This document shows positions 1-7,979 of a DNA stretch of 42,393 nucleotides, piece after piece; positions within the stretch are counted from its first letter, which is position 1, and each line of letters starts with the position of its first letter. Made by a program: the position numbers and the translations under genes. This DNA is from Schnuerera sp. xch1 (lineage in GTDB: Bacteria > Bacillota > Clostridia > Tissierellales > Tepidimicrobiaceae). The notes beneath the pieces were generated by a model. The model did no database searches. It saw only the letters and a list, made by a program, of their open reading frames with translations, and was not told where the DNA came from. The DNA lies in the NCBI RefSeq assembly GCF_019931165.1, contig NZ_JAIOUP010000021.1, forward strand, positions 1-42,393, in the 5' to 3' direction.

Positions 1-77
1 ATGCAATGGGACCTAATGTTGCAGGAGTTATTGGTTCAGCAGTAGCAGCAGGACTTCTGTTAATGTTCTTTGGATAA
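1..77 (+). CDS. Na+-translocating decarboxylase beta subunit, C-terminal end only
   Basis: This is the last 24 codons of a gene that begins before the window, read in the frame starting at base 3 and ending in TAA at 75-77. The visible peptide contains AMGPNVAGVIGSAVAAG followed by a hydrophobic end. From memory this is the conserved C-terminus of the OadB/GcdB/MmdB family, the membrane subunit that couples decarboxylation of oxaloacetate, glutaconyl-CoA or methylmalonyl-CoA to Na+ export. The substrate cannot be read from this fragment. It fits an anaerobic fermenter. The next 1.4 kb contain no intact gene, so downstream operon partners are absent or lost. Confidence 0.8.
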   Translation, partial: AMGPNVAGVIGSAVAAGLLLMFFG

Positions 78-1120
78 GTTATGCGAGGGATAGAAGAATA
101 CAAGAATTTTCACATTTTAAAAAATAATAAAATTATTTATATTTATAAGATTAGGTAGGAGATTATGTAAAGTTCAGATACAGGGCCTTAGATTAGACAT
201 AAAAAGTAAAGAGTTGTAGTTAATAGATGATGAGACAAAAACTATTACAACTTTGGATTGAATGAGAAACTAAGAAGATCTAATAGAAAGTGCTTATTAT
301 AATTACAACAGCTATCTATAACCTGGAATGGAGGCTGATATTGATATACATATTAACGAAATCGATGATCCATTTTACAGAATTTTGGAAGTGTTGGCGG
401 AGGTGAGGCAATAAAAAGAGATTGACAAGGTAGGGCTACAGCAGGTCATGTATGTATGCTGATCACTATGCTAATCATGTGATTGAAAGGGTAAAAAATT
501 GCAGATATAGACATAATTACAAATTCAGTAACAAATCTTGTGCTCCAAGGGAGATATGATAAGCAATCTATAAGACGCCAAATCATTAGAGTAAAAGAAC
601 TATTAGAAGTTGGTATAACTATTAGTTAGTTTTGGACAGGACTACACAAAAAATATTTTTTAGAGTGAGAAACTACCGATTATCTTATCAGAAGAAATAG
701 CATCATATATTATGGCTGAAATTCGAGTAGTAAAATATGAGAAAGAAATTCCCAATCTATCTATCAATATGGTAAAATTAGAATAACATATCTTAGAAGC
801 AGGAAGTATGAAACTGAAATTGATGGTATAAATGGACAGGTTCCTATTTAACCCTAAAGTCAAAGATTTTGATAAAGAGTTATAGAAATTTTAAAATATT
901 ATTGTTTAGCACAGAAGAAGGTATAAATCCAGATAAATATAGAAATATTGTACAGATTGGAGAATGTAAAAAACAGAGCACTTTCAATAGACCGAAGGAA
1001 ATTGTTATATCAGTGCAGAAAAACAACAGATAAGGAACTTTTGTAGAGTCTAAACAATGCCTGGAAGGTATTGATTAGGTTATTATAAATAGAAATATGG
1101 TTTTAAATGGGTGTGACTAA
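78..1120. other. Decayed DNA with no intact gene
   Basis: About 1 kb follows the decarboxylase fragment with no open frame of plausible coding length. Short plus-strand stretches still look protein-like, for example around 455-500, 530-600, 680-780 and 915-1010, but stops and frame changes interrupt them. This is what one or two degraded genes look like. I do not recognise the ancestral product. The only longer frame, 67 codons on the minus strand at 660-863, lies opposite a protein-like remnant and has no good ribosome binding site, so I do not call it. Confidence 0.6.
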
Positions 1121-1477
1121 ATGGACCTTGTAATCGTAAGAGGCGAAGGATATATTGTTTCAGAAGTAGTTCATGGATTGTTTATGAAAGGATATAAGAT
1201 AATAGTTTTAGAAATAGAAAAACTTTCAACTTATTAGACGAGCCTTTTCTTTTGGGAGACTTTACGATAAAGAGTGGATATAGAGGATGCAAAGGGTATT
1301 TACAAAATATTAGATAATGTCAATATCTATATATCCAATGGTGGTATAATTGGGCAATTAAAACCTTTGGAAGTAGATGTTATTTTAGCAAAGAAAATTT
1401 AGGAACCAATAGGGATATGGCTCCAATTACCATAGGAATTGGCTTGAATTTGAGACAGGAAAAGATGTAGATGAGGT
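1121..1477 (+). pseudogene. Decayed YqeB-like selenium-dependent molybdenum hydroxylase accessory gene
   Basis: An ATG at 1121 opens with MDLVIVRGEG and continues to a stop at codon 40. The family resemblance resumes downstream in shifted frames: a segment reading QLKPLEVDVILAKK, then after a frameshift near 1402 LGTNRDMAPITIGIG, then after another FETGKDVDEV. In order, these match what I recall of the YqeB/EF2563 family found with selenium-dependent molybdenum hydroxylases. At least one stop and two or more frameshifts disable it. The C-terminal half is missing, since the ModE-like regulator starts about 70 bases later. This implies the lineage once had a Mo-hydroxylase maturation locus here and has lost it. 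Confidence 0.75.
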
Positions 1478-1543
1478 TTGTTCTCCTTTATGAAAGATAG
1501 CTTTCTTCCAGCTATAAAACAAAATTGTCGAGGAGTGAAAGAT

Positions 1544-1879
1544 TTGAAATTAGAAAGCAGATTTTGGATTGTTCATGATGGGAAAAAGGTATTTGGGAGA
1601 GGCCCGTGTATATTGTTAAAAACAGTAGATAGATTAGGAAGTTTAAATAAGGCAGCAAAGAAATTAAACATGTCTTATAGCAAAGCTTGGATAATTATAA
1701 AAAGAGCGGAAGAAATGCTAGGATATCCACTTTTAAGAACAGAAACGGGTGGTGCAAATGGAGGTGGATCTTATTTAACCTCCAAGGGAGAAGTCTTAAC
1801 AAGAGTTTATGAAGAATTCTGTAGAGAGTCAGAAAAATGTATGGAAGAACTTTATAAAAAGTATTTTGATGATATCTAA
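1544..1879 (+). CDS. ModE-like single-domain HTH regulator
   Basis: A 111-residue DNA-binding protein resembling the N-terminal winged-helix (LysR-like) domain of ModE: DGKKVFGRGPC, then the helix-turn-helix SLNKAAKKLNMSYSKAW, then a wing with GGANGGGSYLT. It has no molybdate-binding TOBE/MOP domain, so any metal sensing would be indirect or use another site. The open frame extends up to an ATG at 1478, but that part lies in decayed pseudogene sequence. I choose TTG 1544, preceded by GAGGAG at 1530-1535 with 8-nt spacing; this gives the usual family N-terminus. GTG 1535 is an alternative. It ends 54 bases before an ABC importer whose promoter region holds a ModE-type operator, so it is the likely regulator of that importer. 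Confidence 0.85.
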   Translation: MKLESRFWIVHDGKKVFGRGPCILLKTVDRLGSLNKAAKKLNMSYSKAWIIIKRAEEMLGYPLLRTETGGANGGGSYLTSKGEVLTRVYEEFCRESEKCMEELYKKYFDDI

Positions 1880-1893
1880 TATTTTTTTGACGT

Positions 1894-1917
1894 CGTTATA
1901 TTAACGAAAGAATAACG
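1894..1917 (+). promoter_or_regulatory. ModE-type operator in front of the importer
   Basis: The sequence reads CGTTATATT, 8 bases, AATAACG, an imperfect inverted repeat in the 54-base gap between the ModE-like gene and the permease. The half-sites and 8-base spacing match the E. coli modA operator as I recall it (CGTTATATT-N8-CATAACG). TATATT at 1897-1902 could serve as the -10 element, so bound regulator would occlude the promoter. The ribosome binding site begins immediately after the operator. Regulator gene and operator are adjacent, which supports the assignment. Confidence 0.75.
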
Positions 1918-1933
1918 AAGGAGAGGGACTACT

Positions 1934-2977
1934 GTGAAGATTGTAGATGATAAAAATGCGATTAAATCAATAAATGTAAAAAAGAAATATAGTCCTATGT
2001 ATTTCTTTATGGGTATTCTTGTTGGTATTTTTATTTTATCTTTTACTATTGGAAGATATCCTATTTCTGTTGGAATGCTTTTTAAAATTTTTTTATCAAA
2101 AGTTTTTCCAATAGCTAAAACCTGGCCGGATGCCATTGAAACAATAGTTTTTCAAGTAAGATTTCCTCGCATAATTGCAGCTGTTTTAGTAGGAGCATCT
2201 CTTTCTGTTTCAGGAGCGGTATACCAGGGGATGTTTAAAAATCCTCTAGTTTCACCTGATGTTTTAGGGGTCTCAGCTGGAGCTGCATTTGGAGCTGCTT
2301 TAGGAATATTTTTATCGTTTAGTGCCATTGGTATACAGATGTCAGCCTTTGTATTTGGTATTGCTGGAGTAGCATTGGTATATTTAATTAGTTTAAAAAT
2401 TAAAGATGACCCTTTGATTGGCCTTGTAATTATAGGAGTATTAATAGGATCTATATTTACTTCTTTTACTTCATTGATAAAGTATCTTGCTGATACACAA
2501 GATAAATTGCCAGCTATAACCTTTTGGCTTATGGGGAGCTTATCTAATGTAATATCTAGGGATTTAAACAAGGTTTTTGTACCAATAACCTTGAGTGTGA
2601 TTCCATTATATATTTTAAGATGGAAATTAAATATTCTTTCATTAAATGAAGATGAAGCCAAGACATTGGGTTTAGATATAGGTAAAATTAGAATAATTGT
2701 AATAATATGTTCTACTCTAATGACTGCTGCTTCTATTTCTATAAGTGGCGTAATTGGATGGATAGGGTTAGTAATTCCGCATCTTGGGAGAATGATAGTA
2801 GGGCCAGATTATAGGATACTGTTGCCTACAACTATCCTATTAGGAAGTTCGTATTTACTATTAATTGATGATATGGCGAGAGCTCTTACAACAGTAGAGA
2901 TACCTATTGGAATATTAACATCTTTAATAGGAGCTCCATTTTTCATATTTTTACTGTTAAAAAAGAAAAGGAGTTGA
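1934..2977 (+). CDS. FecCD-type ABC permease, probable molybdate/tungstate (MolB-like)
   Basis: A 347-residue, very hydrophobic FecCD/BtuC-family permease with about ten membrane segments. The family hallmark QVRFPRIIAAVLVGASL (near residues 73-89) is followed by PLVSPDVLGVSAGAAFG, and the C-terminal part has the coupling region GLVIPHLGRMIVGPD. The start is GTG 1934 behind a strong GAAGGAGAGGG at 1917-1927. Such permeases usually import siderophore iron, heme or cobalamin. The adjacent ModE-like regulator and operator instead suggest the Haemophilus MolBCA subtype that carries molybdate or tungstate. The stop overlaps the ribosome binding region of the ATPase gene, indicating tight translational coupling. 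Substrate is inferred from context. Confidence 0.9.
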   Translation: MKIVDDKNAIKSINVKKKYSPMYFFMGILVGIFILSFTIGRYPISVGMLFKIFLSKVFPIAKTWPDAIETIVFQVRFPRIIAAVLVGASLSVSGAVYQGMFKNPLVSPDVLGVSAGAAFGAALGIFLSFSAIGIQMSAFVFGIAGVALVYLISLKIKDDPLIGLVIIGVLIGSIFTSFTSLIKYLADTQDKLPAITFWLMGSLSNVISRDLNKVFVPITLSVIPLYILRWKLNILSLNEDEAKTLGLDIGKIRIIVIICSTLMTAASISISGVIGWIGLVIPHLGRMIVGPDYRILLPTTILLGSSYLLLIDDMARALTTVEIPIGILTSLIGAPFFIFLLLKKKRS

Positions 2978-2982
2978 TATCT

Positions 2983-3756
2983 ATGTTAGAGGTTGAAAAA
3001 TTGAGTTGTGGTTATAAGGATAAAATGGTTTTACAAGATGTAGATTTTACTGCAGGTGCTGGAGATATAATCTGTATATTGGGTTCTAATGGTTCAGGAA
3101 AGTCTACCTTAATAAAAACTATAATAGGTTTATTGAAGCCTTACGAGGGAAATATAGTGATAAACAATGAAAATATTAAACATTGGTCTTGGAAAAGGAG
3201 AGCAAAGATAATAAGTTATATACCTCAAACCTTTAGTTCTATGTTTCAATATAGTAGCTTGGATATAGTTTTGATGGGAAGAACATCTTATATAAGTTCT
3301 TTTTCTTCGCCATCTAAAGAAGATGAAGAAATTGCAATAGAAGCTATGAAGACTCTTAAAATATCACATCTTAAAGATAAGACCTATTCTCAATTAAGTG
3401 GTGGAGAAAAACAGTTAGTAAAAATTGCCCAAGCTTTAGCTCAACAATCGAAAATAATAGTAATGGATGAGCCGACAAATAATTTGGATTTTGGAAATCA
3501 AATGATTATGTTAGAACAGTTAAAAAGATGTACGAGTAGGAAGATTACTGTTATAATGGCTACTCATTTTCCAGAACATGCATTTTTGTATGGAACTAAG
3601 GCTTTATTAGTAAAGGATGGAGGTGTAATTGAGATAGACAATCCAAATAAAAATTTAAAGGAAAGTGATTTAAAATCATTATATAATGTAGACTTAAAAG
3701 TTGTAGAGTTACCATCAAAGAATAAAACGATGAAGATGTGTTTACCCGTATTTTGA
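2983..3756 (+). CDS. ABC ATPase of the FecCD-type importer (MolC-like)
   Basis: A 257-residue ATP-binding subunit of the BtuD/FecE type. Walker A is GSNGSGKST, the signature is LSGGEKQ, Walker B runs IIVMDEP, and the switch histidine is in ATHFPEH. It would energise the preceding permease at the cytoplasmic face. I choose ATG 2983 with AAAGGAG upstream at 9-nt spacing; a TTG at 2974 in the same frame overlaps the permease stop and is less likely. The lipoprotein gene starts 14 bases after its stop, so permease, ATPase and binding protein form one operon in the order typical of this family. Confidence 0.9.
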   Translation: MLEVEKLSCGYKDKMVLQDVDFTAGAGDIICILGSNGSGKSTLIKTIIGLLKPYEGNIVINNENIKHWSWKRRAKIISYIPQTFSSMFQYSSLDIVLMGRTSYISSFSSPSKEDEEIAIEAMKTLKISHLKDKTYSQLSGGEKQLVKIAQALAQQSKIIVMDEPTNNLDFGNQMIMLEQLKRCTSRKITVIMATHFPEHAFLYGTKALLVKDGGVIEIDNPNKNLKESDLKSLYNVDLKVVELPSKNKTMKMCLPVF

Positions 3757-3770
3757 AAGGAGAGATAGAA

Positions 3771-4880
3771 ATGTTAAAAAGAAATATTTCTTTATTTGTT
3801 ATCCTTACAATAATATTATCCATGCTGGCTGGATGCAATACTGACGGAGTGGTCAGTAAAGATGATAACATTATAGATAATGAAGTAACAGAAGTTGAAA
3901 ATGATATAGAAATACAAGATATGTCAGGAAGAACTATTACTCTGTCACAACAAGCAGATAAGGTTTTTAGTACTGAACCTACAGCAACAATTCTTCTATA
4001 TTCTTTAAATCCAGATAAGATGGTGGGGTGGAATTATGACTTAAGTGAAGGAGAAAAAAGATTTATATCAGAAAAATATCATGATCTACCTAATTTAGGT
4101 GGTGCAGGCAAAAATTCTATAAATATAGAGGAAATTTTAAAAATGAATCCAGATGTACTAATAATGATGGAAGATGTAGATGACAATTCAGCGTCAAAAG
4201 CAGAAGAATTGGAACAACAAATGGGTAAACCTGTAATTGTATTGGATTCAGATATGCACGAATTGGATGAAGCCTATCAAATTTTAGGTAAGGTTATGGG
4301 AGAAGAATCTATTGCTGAAGAGTTGGCAAGATATTGCACAGAGACTATGGATACTATAGAACAAGACATGCCTAAAATAAATGAAGAAGATAGAGTACGT
4401 GTATATTATGCAGAAGGGCCTAATGGACTAGAAACTGAACCTTCTGGTTCTTGGCATGCTGAAATCATAGATATGGTAGGGGGCAAGAATGTGGCTGAGG
4501 TAGCTGTAGAAGGAGATTATGGGAAGTCAAAAGTATCTATAGAACAGCTGATCTCCTGGAATCCTGAAGTAATAATATCATGGGATGATGAGAGAGGAGG
4601 ATATTATTCTAAAATATCTGAGGATCCAACATGGGGAGATATAGATGCTGTTAAGGATAGAGAAGTATATGAAATACCAAATAGACCTTTTAGTTGGTTT
4701 GATAGACCACCATCTGTTAACAGAATATTAGGTGTGAAATGGTTAGGGAATCTACTATATCCAGAGATATTCGATTATAATATGGAAGAAGAAGTAAAGG
4801 AATTTTACGACAAATTCTATCATTATCAATTGACTGAGGAGGAATTAGATGAACTTTTGGAAAACTCCATGAGACATTAA
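3771..4880 (+). CDS. Substrate-binding lipoprotein, BtuF/FecB class (MolA-like)
   Basis: A 369-residue lipoprotein with a signal peptide ending in lipobox LAGC (Cys22), anchoring it outside the membrane. The mature part has the class III binding-protein plan: DMSGRTITLSQQADKVFST, an INIEEILKMNPDVLIMM region, a long connecting helix, and VSIEQLISWNPEVIISWDD in the C-lobe. The start is ATG 3771 after AAAGGAGAG; an upstream in-frame start at 3738 is rejected because it precedes the signal peptide. It delivers ligand to the permease. Molybdate or tungstate is inferred from the ModE context; iron complexes and cobalamin remain possible. Its last 121 bases recur almost exactly at 20099-20219. Confidence 0.88.
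   Translation: MLKRNISLFVILTIILSMLAGCNTDGVVSKDDNIIDNEVTEVENDIEIQDMSGRTITLSQQADKVFSTEPTATILLYSLNPDKMVGWNYDLSEGEKRFISEKYHDLPNLGGAGKNSINIEEILKMNPDVLIMMEDVDDNSASKAEELEQQMGKPVIVLDSDMHELDEAYQILGKVMGEESIAEELARYCTETMDTIEQDMPKINEEDRVRVYYAEGPNGLETEPSGSWHAEIIDMVGGKNVAEVAVEGDYGKSKVSIEQLISWNPEVIISWDDERGGYYSKISEDPTWGDIDAVKDREVYEIPNRPFSWFDRPPSVNRILGVKWLGNLLYPEIFDYNMEEEVKEFYDKFYHYQLTEEELDELLENSMRH
4749..4869 (+). repeat. 121-bp direct repeat, left copy, inside the molA-like 3' end
   Basis: These 121 bases of the binding-protein gene match 20099-20219 with one difference (A at 4798, G at 20148). Identity stops sharply at both ends. The two copies are 15,350 bases apart in the same orientation and enclose the whole inositol cluster. 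Confidence 0.95.
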
Positions 4881-5119
4881 TTTACAATAAGTTCTCTTTC
4901 TTGTACCTATACTCCATGGATTTATAATATCAGCTATTGTAGTTATAGTATCAATAAGTGTACAAATTATTCTTAGGGCAAGTATAATAAACGAGATATT
5001 ATCTTGTAACAAGCTTGAAGAATCCAACTTTTTATATTACCAAACTTAGGATGATAAGATAAGCAAGATTTATTACGATACTTTCTCTTATCATTTAAAA
5101 TAGATGATGTAAAATTTCA
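4881..5119. other. Intergenic stretch with a possible membrane-protein remnant
   Basis: No gene is called here. One plus-strand frame stays open for about 53 codons (roughly 4891-5049) and reads as a hydrophobic helix, PILHGFIISAIVVIVSIS, then a short polar tail and stop. It has no start codon or ribosome binding site, so it may be a broken piece of a membrane protein or chance. The rest is AT-rich and leads into the inositol promoter at 5120. Confidence 0.35.
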
Positions 5120-5148
5120 TTGACACAGGAATTTATAAGTCGTATAAT
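5120..5148 (+). promoter_or_regulatory. Sigma-A promoter P1 of the inositol island
   Basis: TTGACA at 5120-5125 and TATAAT at 5143-5148 are separated by exactly 17 bases, a perfect housekeeping promoter. A LacI-type operator begins 14 bases after the -10 box, so a bound repressor would sit at the expected transcription start. The promoter closely resembles P2 at 7811-7839, including a shared TCGTATAATATAA-like stretch. A leader of roughly 220 bases with no recognised gene separates it from the dehydrogenase at 5380. Confidence 0.85.
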
Positions 5149-5160
5149 ATAACAAACATC

Positions 5161-5173
5161 ACAAACGTTTGCT
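5161..5173 (+). promoter_or_regulatory. LacI-family operator O1
   Basis: ACAAACGTTTGCT contains the perfect palindrome CAAACGTTTG (5162-5171) with the central CG typical of LacI-family operators. It lies just downstream of the P1 -10 box. The same 12-base core occurs at P2 and again upstream of the binding-protein gene. The probable ligand-responsive repressor is the LacI-family protein encoded at 6501-7493. Confidence 0.8.
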
Positions 5174-5379
5174 AGAAAATAATTCTAGGATAAAAAAAGG
5201 AAAAGTCGTATCTTAATTATGATAGTCGGATATATTTTAAACATAATCTATATACATATTTAATACTAATACCTATGAGTATAAATTCACTAATTAAGGT
5301 AATTATGCTGAAATGACAATAAGCTCTCTAATTATAATAATTATAAGTTTTAAATATAATATAAAATGGAGGTTTGCTT

Positions 5380-6399
5380 ATGGATAAAGTAAAACTTGGC
5401 ATTATAGGACTGGGAAGATTAGGGAGAAACCATGCTATTAATATCCACTATAAGATATCTAATGCAGAGTTAACTGCCATATGTAGTGCAGTTCAAGAAG
5501 AATTAGATGATATAAAAATAGAAATGAATCCAGATTATGCTACATTAGACTATATGGGATTGCTTAGTATAGAGGAATTAGATGGTGTGGTAATAGCTTC
5601 TAATTCAGCCTTTCATTGTGAAATGATATGCAATGCTGCTAAAGCTGGTATAAAAAATATATTTTGTGAAAAACCTCTTGGAATGACTCTGGAGGAAATC
5701 GATTTAATAAAGGAAATAGTTGAAAGATATCAAGTAAACATATTTCAAATAGGTTTTAATCGTAGATTTGATAAATCCTTAATAAAAATGAAAGAACAAG
5801 TTGATAAAGGCTTTATAGGTAAACCAATTCTTATTAAAATGGTAAATAGAGACCCAGCATCTATGGCAGAATATATTATTAAATTTAGTCCGACTAGCGG
5901 TGGATTAGTATTTGATATGTTAACCCATGATTATGATTTAGCAAGATGGCTTATTGGTTCAGATGCAGGTATTATCTTTGGTATAGGCGGCGTCTTCGCT
6001 TATGAGGGTTTAAGAGAAATTAATGATATAGATAATTGTACTATTTCTATAGAATTTAAAAATGGAGTTATGGGTTTAATGGAAACCTCTAGAAGTTGTA
6101 CATATGGATATCATGTTGAAATAGAGATATATGGAACTGAAGGTTCTCTTAGAATGGGAACCCTTCCAAATAAGGATAAGGTGGTTTCTTTTAATAAAGA
6201 TGGAGCAAGTATCGAATGTATTGAATGGTTCTTTGAATTTTGGGAACCAACCTTTGAAGCTGAAATTCAACATTTTGCAAACTGTATACAAAGTAATACT
6301 CAACCTATTGTAGGTCTTATAGATGGATATAAGGCAGTCCAGTGGGCTTTTTCAGCTAAAGAAGCAGTAGATAAACGAACTGTTATTAAAATGAAATAA
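5380..6399 (+). CDS. Gfo/Idh/MocA-family NAD(P)-dependent inositol dehydrogenase paralogue
   Basis: A 339-residue oxidoreductase with an N-terminal Rossmann fold (GIIGLGRLGRNHA), the catalytic EKP motif in CEKPLG (Lys98) and the catalytic loop GGLVFDMLTHDYD. Length and motifs match inositol 2-dehydrogenases and scyllo-inositol dehydrogenases such as IolG, IolW and IolX. It is a paralogue of the iolG product encoded at 16712-17716, so the pair may act on different stereoisomers, for example myo- and scyllo-inositol. The start is ATG 5380 after TGGAGG at 7-nt spacing; TTG 5374 is in frame but too close to the ribosome binding site. It is the first gene behind P1/O1, ahead of the LacI-family regulator. 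Confidence 0.85.
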   Translation: MDKVKLGIIGLGRLGRNHAINIHYKISNAELTAICSAVQEELDDIKIEMNPDYATLDYMGLLSIEELDGVVIASNSAFHCEMICNAAKAGIKNIFCEKPLGMTLEEIDLIKEIVERYQVNIFQIGFNRRFDKSLIKMKEQVDKGFIGKPILIKMVNRDPASMAEYIIKFSPTSGGLVFDMLTHDYDLARWLIGSDAGIIFGIGGVFAYEGLREINDIDNCTISIEFKNGVMGLMETSRSCTYGYHVEIEIYGTEGSLRMGTLPNKDKVVSFNKDGASIECIEWFFEFWEPTFEAEIQHFANCIQSNTQPIVGLIDGYKAVQWAFSAKEAVDKRTVIKMK

Positions 6400-6500
6400 G
6401 CATTTTAAACTAAGTATTTCTATAAAACATAATATATTTTTAAGCGTGTAATAAAGGCAAGAAGTATTATGAGAAGTTCTTTGGATAAGGAGATTAGAGT

Positions 6501-7493
6501 ATGAGCGTAACTATAAAAGATATTGCAAAATCATTAGGCATATCTTATTCCTCAGTTTCTCGAGCCTTGAATAACAAACCTGGTGTGAGTAGTGAAACTA
6601 GAAAACGTGTTATAGACGAAGCAAAAAAGATGGGATATAAACCTAATGATATGGCAAGAGGATTAGTAAAAAAACAAACTAATACAATTGGGGTTATAAT
6701 TCCAGATATAGCCAACTCATTTTTTGGGGAAGTTACTGAGGGAATAATTGAAACTGCTAATGAGAACGGTTATACAGTGTTTTTATGTATTACAAATTGG
6801 AATATGGAAATTGAGAAAGAATACCTGAGAACTTTACAACAAAAACGAGTAGATGGAATAATATTAAAATCTTCTAAGGATCAAGAAGAGCGTAGATATA
6901 AAGATGAAATTAATGTACCGTATATTCTATTAGAAGGACGACCTGCATATGGAAACAGTTTTGTTGGAGTGAATAATAAAAGAGGTAGTTATATTGGTAC
7001 TAAATATCTATTAAAGCAAGGATATAGAAATATTGCCTTCGCAGGAGGATCTAAAGATTCTTATACTAATATGCAGAGGGTACAGGGGTATATTCACGCA
7101 TTAAAAGAACGTGCTATTCCAATTGATAAGGAATTGATTTTATATAATGATTTTACAGCAAAAGGTGGATATATATTAGCAGAAGAATTGTTAAATAATG
7201 ATAAAAACATTGATGCCATTTTTGCAGGGAATGATGTTATTGCTTTAGGGGTATTAGATTATGCTACTACTCATGATTTCAGTATTCCTGAAGAGTTAGG
7301 AGTACTAGGGTTTGATGATATTTTTTATGCAGAATTACCTCAAATTCAGCTAACTACTATACATCAGCCCAAATATGAATTAGGGAAGTATGCATTGGAA
7401 ATTTTAATAGATGATATCCATGCAGGAGAAGATAGAACGTGTAAAAGCATTATACTAGAACCAAAGTTAGTAGTAAGAAATACTACAAGATAA
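6501..7493 (+). CDS. LacI-family transcriptional regulator of inositol genes
   Basis: A 330-residue LacI/GalR-type repressor. The N-terminal helix-turn-helix and hinge read TIKDIAKSLGISYSSVSRAL and NNKPGVSSETRKRV, followed by a periplasmic-binding-protein-like effector domain (NTIGVIIPDIANSFF onward, GFDDIFYAELPQIQLTTI near the end). The start is ATG 6501 with AAGGAG upstream. It lies between two promoters carrying CAAACGTTTG sites, so it likely represses its own unit (P1) and the transporter/catabolic unit (P2) until an inositol-derived effector is bound. Bacillus IolR belongs to the DeoR family, so this would be a non-homologous regulator. The effector is inferred. Confidence 0.88.
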   Translation: MSVTIKDIAKSLGISYSSVSRALNNKPGVSSETRKRVIDEAKKMGYKPNDMARGLVKKQTNTIGVIIPDIANSFFGEVTEGIIETANENGYTVFLCITNWNMEIEKEYLRTLQQKRVDGIILKSSKDQEERRYKDEINVPYILLEGRPAYGNSFVGVNNKRGSYIGTKYLLKQGYRNIAFAGGSKDSYTNMQRVQGYIHALKERAIPIDKELILYNDFTAKGGYILAEELLNNDKNIDAIFAGNDVIALGVLDYATTHDFSIPEELGVLGFDDIFYAELPQIQLTTIHQPKYELGKYALEILIDDIHAGEDRTCKSIILEPKLVVRNTTR

Positions 7494-7574
7494 CTAATTA
7501 TCTATTTCTGTAATTATATATAGATATATTAGATTTTAGTGCATTAGTTTATAGTATTTTATATTTAATTCAAA

Positions 7575-7640
7575 GTCAGTAGTACTGTTTGAATGGTTAT
7601 TTTAATTATATTTAAACAAGATTACTGACTATTTTTATTA
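7575..7640 (+). terminator. Probable terminator after the LacI-family gene
   Basis: An imperfect stem pairs 7575-7593 with 7611-7629 (GTCAGTA against TACTGAC at the base, CTGTTT-like pairs above) and is followed by the U-rich run TATTTTTATT. It would end the P1 transcript about 80 bases after the regulator stop. Several mismatches make it weaker than the other terminators here. Confidence 0.5.
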
Positions 7641-7810
7641 TCTAAATTCTATAGAAGTAAAAGTCTAGGAAAATCTTAATGATATTAAACATAGTCAAAC
7701 ATGAATTTCCTAAAAAAGTAAAAAATTTTCAATGTGTATTCAAAGATTGTTTTTAGTAGCTTTAAGCAGAGGGGTTTTCAGACTATTTGAAATTATTTGA
7801 ATAAATTTTA

Positions 7811-7839
7811 TTGACATACGCTTTTATAAATCGTATAAT
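7811..7839 (+). promoter_or_regulatory. Sigma-A promoter P2 of the importer and iol operon
   Basis: TTGACA at 7811-7816 and TATAAT at 7834-7839 have 17-base spacing, as in P1. An operator follows 11 bases after the -10 box. The transcript would carry a leader of about 410 bases before the lipoprotein gene at 8261, with a long hairpin and another operator-like site inside it. Confidence 0.85.
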
Positions 7840-7849
7840 ATAATGAAAC

Positions 7850-7862
7850 ACAAACGTTTGCT
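7850..7862 (+). promoter_or_regulatory. LacI-family operator O2
   Basis: ACAAACGTTTGCT is identical to O1 over all 13 bases. Its palindromic core CAAACGTTTG is at 7851-7860, placed just downstream of P2 so that binding would block initiation. Confidence 0.8.
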
Positions 7863-7979
7863 AATTTTTTAAAATTTTAAATGTGCAAAGTGGTTTTTAT
7901 AGGGAAATAAGACTAGGTTATAAATAATTCTATAATAAATTATTAATAATATATAGCAATGTTATTGTAATTGTTGTAT

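Noticed and set aside
660-863. Minus-strand 67-codon frame in the decayed region
   Set aside because: The opposite strand shows protein-like remnants in several frames, so this is likely their shadow; no Shine-Dalgarno.
2152-2661. Minus-strand frame of 169 codons opposite the FecCD-type permease
   Set aside because: It is the complement of hydrophobic codons in a real permease; no ribosome binding site or protein motif.
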